From Fibrobacteraceae bacterium (GTDB taxonomy: Bacteria > Fibrobacterota > Fibrobacteria > Fibrobacterales > Fibrobacteraceae), in NCBI GenBank assembly GCA_021443045.1, contig JABUUT010000048.1, positions 1 to 10,982 of the forward strand: a stretch of DNA of 10,982 nt, given 5' to 3'. Every line of letters begins with the position of its first letter. Positions within the stretch are counted from its first letter, which is position 1. The translations under genes were made by a program, and so were the position numbers. The notes below the pieces were generated by a model that was not told where the DNA came from, made no database searches, and saw only the letters and a program-made list of their open reading frames with translations. Below, one piece after another: positions 7,564-10,982 of the stretch.

Positions 7564-7613
7564 GACGGAACATCCAAAAAGCGAAAAATCAAAAAAGTAA
7601 AAGGACTAATATT

Positions 7614-8240
7614 ATGCCTTATTTCTATGGGAAGTTTACATCTTTTAATGGGGATACCTTTGACAAACGATCTCAATTGATAATTTCGAAGAATTGCCTT
7701 TCTGAAAATGAATTTGACACAGTTCCATTTGATGCGGTCGCAATATTGATGAACCCAGGGTCAGCACTGCCTTTGGACGAGTCTGATTTGTGTCGCGAAA
7801 AGGAAGGTCTTTTTATTCCAATCTTTCCAGACCCCACCCAGTATCAACTAATGCATATAATGGATACAAAGAATTGGAATACATTATGTGTGATAAATTT
7901 ATCTGATAAAATAGGTTCTGACTCATCAGTATTCCTAAAGTGGGTTAAGGATAATAAGAATAACGAACAAATTCTCAAGCAATGGTCCATATTTGGTGAT
8001 GATAGTACTAGTAACCTGACTTCAATTATGAATCGGACTGAAAGGATTATTTGTGCATGGGGACAAAATACTGAATTAAAGTATTTAATTGATTTTGCAT
8101 GGATTAAAGTAACTTCATTGAAAAAAGATATAAAGGGTATTCAAAGTGGTCAAGGAAATCACCTTTATCAGCATCCTTATAGCCAAGCTACAGAAACACG
8201 GTGGAGATGGTATAAAGATATGCTTAGCCAATTGAGATAA
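7614..8240 (+). CDS. DUF1643-like protein (208 aa)
   Basis: Function is unknown. The pattern fits DUF1643: a hydrophobic strand ending in LMNPGSALP (45-53), DPTQ (73-76), a second strand VINLSD (93-98), then a Rossmann-like strand RIICAWG (144-150) and a C-terminal HPYSQA (187-192). Families of this type usually show MNPSxA...DxT...NL...AWG, and the order and spacing agree. There is no signal peptide or membrane segment. The SD AAGGA (7601-7605) lies eight bases before the ATG. The gene sits 50 bases after FISUMP protein A and ends three bases before the next FISUMP gene, so it is embedded in the array. By eye it is more AT-rich than the GTPase genes, consistent with acquired cargo. The family assignment is by motif memory, not a profile search. 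Confidence 0.65.
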   Translation: MPYFYGKFTSFNGDTFDKRSQLIISKNCLSENEFDTVPFDAVAILMNPGSALPLDESDLCREKEGLFIPIFPDPTQYQLMHIMDTKNWNTLCVINLSDKIGSDSSVFLKWVKDNKNNEQILKQWSIFGDDSTSNLTSIMNRTERIICAWGQNTELKYLIDFAWIKVTSLKKDIKGIQSGQGNHLYQHPYSQATETRWRWYKDMLSQLR

Positions 8241-8243
8241 GAT

Positions 8244-9293
8244 ATGCTCTGTTCTAATTGTTCTAAAGATTTGCCTTTCTCTGAAAACATTTTGGCGACA
8301 ATTTCCCATTGCCCATTTTGTGGTGGCGAGTTGCCAAAACAAGTTCAAGAGATTGTTGTTGCCGCACCAGGTTCTGTTGAAGAAAAGCTTCAGCAGCTGG
8401 TTAGTGACTTTGGTGGGCTTGACATTTTTAATGAGGAAAACGAGAGTCGTTTTCGCAAAAGCCTAAATACTTGGGAAGGCTCTTTTTATGCTGCGAGCAA
8501 AAAACTTCAAGCTGCTTTAGATATCAATATCCCACAAAAATTGTTTAACGTTGCAAATTCTCCAATATCACTTCAAAAAGAAATTGTTGAAAATTCTATC
8601 GATGCATTTTCTGTTTTCCCAATCCCCCAAGAGAATGCTATTGAAATTATATCATGGCTAGCCAAGGTAATGAATATCTCTTGTGAAGTAAAGCCAAGGT
8701 TCATCGACCCCTTTGAAGGTAAAGATTCTGGAACCTTCATCGATGAACGAGATGACGAGGAATACAAATGGGTGCGCATCGGCAAGCAAATCTGGATGGC
8801 GGAGAATTTGAGATATCAAAACGAAAATTCATATGCTTACGACAATAACGAGAAACACGTGCAACGGTTAGGCAGGCTTTATACGTGGAATTCAGCAATT
8901 AAATCCGTTCCTAAAGGTTGGCGTTTACCTTCTATGATGGATTGGAAGGAGATGCAACGTTATGTGGAAAGAAAAGGAAAGGATAACGCGGCTTATTTGT
9001 TGATGGGTAAAGAGTTTTACCTGAAGGAATGTGGGCTTAATGACCCTTTTGGATTTAATGCTGTCGCAAGCGGTTTTAGGGGAGATGGATCAGGATTATT
9101 TGAGCAATGTTCTGGATTTGAAAGAAATCATGCAGGTTCATTTTATGCAAAGGGTAAGGTGGCGGTGTTCTGGCTATCTGATTATTACAATGATATCAAA
9201 GCTATTGCCGAGGTGATTGGGCACTACAATCCTGGTGCTTACTATTACTACAAGTCTCAAGGTTTTTCTGTCCGTTGTATAAAGGCGGAATAA
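8244..9293 (+). CDS. Zinc ribbon - helical domain - FISUMP protein B (349 aa)
   Basis: Function is unknown. It starts directly with a zinc ribbon: C3-x2-C6 and C23-PF-C26. A helical domain follows (about 46-150, starting VEEKLQQLVSDFGGLDIFNEEN) and is shared with the other two paralogues. The FISUMP core is at 155-191 and GWRLPSMMDW at 225-234, and the C-terminus is aromatic-rich (YYYYKSQGF), ending FSVRCIKAE. The start lies three bases after the stop of the DUF1643-like gene with only a weak GAGA SD, which suggests translational coupling. Its stop overlaps the next ATG (TAATG). There is no signal peptide, so the ribbon implies a cytoplasmic, nucleic-acid- or protein-binding role (inference). 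Confidence 0.85.
   Translation: MLCSNCSKDLPFSENILATISHCPFCGGELPKQVQEIVVAAPGSVEEKLQQLVSDFGGLDIFNEENESRFRKSLNTWEGSFYAASKKLQAALDINIPQKLFNVANSPISLQKEIVENSIDAFSVFPIPQENAIEIISWLAKVMNISCEVKPRFIDPFEGKDSGTFIDERDDEEYKWVRIGKQIWMAENLRYQNENSYAYDNNEKHVQRLGRLYTWNSAIKSVPKGWRLPSMMDWKEMQRYVERKGKDNAAYLLMGKEFYLKECGLNDPFGFNAVASGFRGDGSGLFEQCSGFERNHAGSFYAKGKVAVFWLSDYYNDIKAIAEVIGHYNPGAYYYYKSQGFSVRCIKAE
8706..8816 (+). repeat. FISUMP core repeat, copy 2
   Basis: This is the second copy of the 37-codon unit, with the shared 20-base block at 8793-8812. Over the YKWVRIG segment it is nearly identical at the DNA level to copy 3 (AATACAAATGGGTGCGCATC in both), closer than either is to copy 1. Confidence 0.75.
9281..9285 (+). 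promoter_or_regulatory. Shine-Dalgarno deciding the start at 9293
   Basis: AAAGG lies seven bases before the ATG at 9293, which overlaps the stop of the preceding gene as TAATG. An in-frame ATG 18 bases earlier (9275) has no purine-rich site at the right distance, so 9293 is preferred. A third ATG at 9311 with TGAGG upstream is also possible. Confidence 0.5.
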
Positions 9294-9820
9294 TGGTTTG
9301 TGAGGCTTACATGGAATTTCTTGAATTTGATATAAATCTAGAGAATAATGGAAGAGATGTTTTGGTAAAGTTGAAAAAATGTCCTAAACTAAAAAAAGGT
9401 GTAGCCATAGTTTACATATATTCACTTGTAGATAAGGATATATCATATCCTAAAAAAAGCGGCAAAATTGTATATATAGGGCAAGCTTGTAGGGGACGAG
9501 AGGCGACAGGAAAGCGTTTTTCTCAACATATCCGTTCTAGTGCCCAAAGTGGAGGGGATACAGGAGCAAATGAAACATTGTCAACATATTATTATAATGG
9601 AGATAAACTAAGACTGCGCATTCTAATCGTTGCAAATGGGGATATCGCCAAAAACCTAGAGGCTAGGTTTTTCCAATACCATGTGAAAGAATATGGAGCC
9701 CTGCCAATTGCTGATGGAACTGGAGGTAAACAGTTTTTGCCAAGTGCTTTGAATTCCCTCAAAATTGACCATGATGAATATGAATTTTTTAATCGGTCGT
9801 TCAAAAATGGAGTAATATAA
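9293..9820 (+). CDS. GIY-YIG-like nuclease-fold protein (175 aa)
   Basis: This is probably a GIY-YIG-superfamily protein. From the start at 9293 it has a GIY-like strand AIVYIYS (38-44), a YIG strand IVYIGQA (59-65), the conserved Arg and His of the first helix in GKRFSQHIR (73-81; Arg75, His79), and a candidate metal-binding Glu123 in NLEARFFQYH. These match the order of catalytic elements in GIY-YIG endonucleases, although the GIY-YIG linker is longer than usual (about 18 residues). DNA or RNA cleavage is therefore plausible but untested. No separate DNA-binding domain is seen; the 30-residue N-terminus is acidic to neutral. The start overlaps the FISUMP B stop (TAATG), implying coupled translation. 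The gene is AT-rich like the DUF1643-like gene, and both may be inserted cargo. Confidence 0.68.
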   Translation: MVCEAYMEFLEFDINLENNGRDVLVKLKKCPKLKKGVAIVYIYSLVDKDISYPKKSGKIVYIGQACRGREATGKRFSQHIRSSAQSGGDTGANETLSTYYYNGDKLRLRILIVANGDIAKNLEARFFQYHVKEYGALPIADGTGGKQFLPSALNSLKIDHDEYEFFNRSFKNGVI

Positions 9821-9834
9821 GAAAGGACTTGACT

Positions 9835-9924
9835 ATGGCTATTACAAAAATAAAACCTAACACAGTCAAAGCCTCTCAAACTTCCGCCAAAAAAGAAAAT
9901 TTAAACCAAAGGAGTAACCTATGA
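9835..9924 (+). CDS. Small basic ORF (29 aa) coupled to FISUMP protein C
   Basis: ATG at 9835 is preceded seven bases upstream by a strong SD (GAAAGGA, 9821-9827). It opens 29 codons beginning MAITKIKPNTVKASQ and stops at TGA 9922-9924, overlapping the ATG of the next gene as ATGA. The peptide is Lys/Asn/Ser-rich, without cysteine, hydrophobic segment or recognisable family. It could be a real small protein, a leader peptide that couples translation to the next gene, or the remaining 5' end of a lost gene. The SD of the next gene (AAAGGAG, 9908-9914) lies inside it, so translation of one would affect access to the other. Confidence 0.45.
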   Translation: MAITKIKPNTVKASQTSAKKENLNQRSNL

Positions 9925-10949
9925 ATTGTCCGAATTGCAAAGAAGAACTGCCGTTTTCAAAAGAAAAATTGGCAAAGCTGAAACTATGTCCATTTTGTGA
10001 AAAGCCTTTGAAACCAAAAGCCAAAAGCACAAAAAAAGAAAATACCGTTGAAGGTGAACTTCAACAAATCGTTGATGATTTCGGCGGCATCGAAATTTTC
10101 AGCGAAGAAAATGAAAATCGCCTGATTAAACTGGTTCGTAATTGGGAAGGCTCCTTTTTCATTCCCGGCCAAAAACTTTTGGTCGCATTCGCACTGGGAA
10201 TCCAAAAGAAATTGTTCAAAAGCATTGGCTCGCCCATAAATCATCAAAAAGAAATCGTCTTGGATTGCTTAAACGCAATGCAAGCTGTTAATATGGACAA
10301 GGCCACCGTTATTGAAATTGTGACATGGCTTGTAAAGGCAATGAATATCCCCTGCGAAGTTGCATTCCCTGTTGAAGACCCATTTGCAGGCAAGGATTCC
10401 GGCACCTTCATTGACGAACGCGATGGCGAAGAATACAAATGGGTGCGCATCGGCAACCAAATTTGGATGGCGGAGAATTTGAGGTACTCCACAGGTGGTT
10501 CCATCGATGACGAACAGGACAACGATTTCCATGGTAAAGAGCATTACCTGTATGGTCGATTTTATAGTTCAAAGATTTTGAAGGAACTGCCGATGAAGGG
10601 TTGGCATATTCCCTCAAAGCAAGAATGGATTCAGTTGAAGAACTATGTGGAACGCAAAGGGAATGGAGAATTCATAAATCTTGTAAACTCCAAAACAGGA
10701 TGGGATGAGTGGGAAATTGATGAAGAAACCGGCAGCAAAGATGAATTTGGACTTTCCATTTACCCTGCTGGATATAATAAACATCAATCATTTGGTTATA
10801 ATTTCGATAAGATTAGTAAAGCCGCATATTTTTGGACATCTACAGATGGTGTGTACTATGTAATTAGCAACCAATGGGATAAAGGAGAGAACGAAGTCAG
10901 ACAACATCAAAATTATATGTTCAGCGTCCGTCTAGTAAAGGATTTATAG
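9921..10949 (+). CDS. Zinc ribbon - helical domain - FISUMP protein C (342 aa)
   Basis: This is the third intact family member, of unknown function. The zinc ribbon is C3-PN-C6 and C23-PF-C26 with the same 16-residue spacing as its paralogues. A Lys-rich linker (about 30-40) leads to the helical domain (about 43-148, VEGELQQIVDDFGGIEIFSEEN ... EIVTWLVKAMNIPCEV). The FISUMP core is at 153-189 and GWHIPSKQEW at 227-236, and the C-terminus closes with MFSVRLVKDL. The SD AAAGGAG lies six bases before the ATG. Codon choice looks closer to the GTPase genes than that of the genes between 7560 and 9820. Its C-terminal half is poorly conserved with proteins A and B although the core is nearly identical, suggesting a constant scaffold with a variable recognition part (inference). 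Confidence 0.85.
   Translation: MNCPNCKEELPFSKEKLAKLKLCPFCEKPLKPKAKSTKKENTVEGELQQIVDDFGGIEIFSEENENRLIKLVRNWEGSFFIPGQKLLVAFALGIQKKLFKSIGSPINHQKEIVLDCLNAMQAVNMDKATVIEIVTWLVKAMNIPCEVAFPVEDPFAGKDSGTFIDERDGEEYKWVRIGNQIWMAENLRYSTGGSIDDEQDNDFHGKEHYLYGRFYSSKILKELPMKGWHIPSKQEWIQLKNYVERKGNGEFINLVNSKTGWDEWEIDEETGSKDEFGLSIYPAGYNKHQSFGYNFDKISKAAYFWTSTDGVYYVISNQWDKGENEVRQHQNYMFSVRLVKDL
10377..10487 (+). repeat. FISUMP core repeat, copy 3
   Basis: This is the third copy of the 37-codon unit, with the shared 20-base block at 10464-10483. It is the same length as copies 1 and 2. The shared synonymous codons suggest recent duplication or gene conversion among the three genes. Confidence 0.75.
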
Positions 10950-10954
10950 CCCCC

Positions 10955-10982
10955 ATGCCCCTCTACTTCTGCAAACATTGTG
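10955..10982 (+). CDS. Start of a further, probably zinc-ribbon, gene (partial)
   Basis: ATG at 10955, five bases after the preceding stop, reads MPLYFCKHC and runs off the right edge. The CxxC (CKHC) so near the start resembles the CxxC of the family, so a further zinc-ribbon protein may follow. The only SD candidate (AAAGGA, 10937-10942) is 12 bases away, which is long. Nine codons cannot settle the identity. Confidence 0.4.

Noticed and set aside
9275..9292. Upstream ATG at 9275 for the GIY-YIG-like gene
   Set aside because: It lacks a suitably placed Shine-Dalgarno and adds only six residues. The TAATG-coupled ATG at 9293 with AAAGG upstream fits better.
7045..10949. Diversity-generating retroelement acting on the lectin-like C-termini
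   Set aside because: SUMF1/C-type-lectin folds are common targets of such elements, but no reverse transcriptase or template repeat is seen here. The C-termini of the three paralogues are not near-identical copies differing at A positions.
1..10982. tRNA, rRNA, CRISPR array, insertion sequence
   Set aside because: No tRNA-like cloverleaf, rRNA-like conserved segment, regularly spaced direct repeats, transposase motifs or terminal inverted repeats were seen on either strand.

Overview
The window looks like a chromosomal accessory region of a Fibrobacter-type bacterium (Fibrobacterota). The main evidence is three genes carrying the FISUMP domain (Fibrobacter succinogenes major paralogous domain), recognised by a DSGTFxDERD...YKWVRIGxQIWMAENLRY core followed by GWRLPxxxEW. 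All intact genes lie on the + strand and are closely spaced, as in one long operon or two consecutive ones.

Layout: (1) 1-55 is the last few codons of an upstream gene. (2) 56-349 is a non-coding region. It holds an exact-looking sigma-54 (-24/-12) promoter motif, a perfect 7-bp inverted repeat just upstream of that motif, and a possible sigma-70 promoter. (3) 350-6336 holds three consecutive dynamin-like large GTPases of 565, 743 and 671 aa. The third is fused at its C-terminus to a formylglycine-generating-enzyme-like (SUMF1/C-type-lectin-fold) domain that lacks one of the two catalytic cysteines. (4) 6337-10982 is a paralogue array. It contains a frameshifted remnant of a zinc-ribbon gene, then three zinc ribbon + helical domain + FISUMP proteins, and the first nine codons of what may be a further zinc-ribbon protein at the right edge. 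Between the paralogues sit a DUF1643-like protein, a GIY-YIG-like nuclease-fold protein and a 29-residue small ORF.

How the genes may work together (inference): tandem dynamin-like proteins usually act as hetero-oligomeric membrane-remodelling GTPases. ETEC LeoABC is a precedent for a three-dynamin set, and bacterial dynamins have been linked to membrane repair and phage tolerance. The SUMF1-like tail of the third GTPase and the FISUMP domains share the RLPT/S-x-x-E/D-W signature, so the two halves of the locus may use related lectin-like modules for ligand or partner recognition. None of the zinc-ribbon/FISUMP proteins has a signal peptide. They therefore look cytoplasmic, whereas many FISUMP proteins are surface or lipoproteins. 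A sigma-54-controlled dynamin trio joined to an expanding family of cytoplasmic zinc-ribbon/FISUMP proteins with nuclease-like cargo is the strongest candidate here for an undescribed system, possibly defence or envelope stress. The sequence alone does not prove function.
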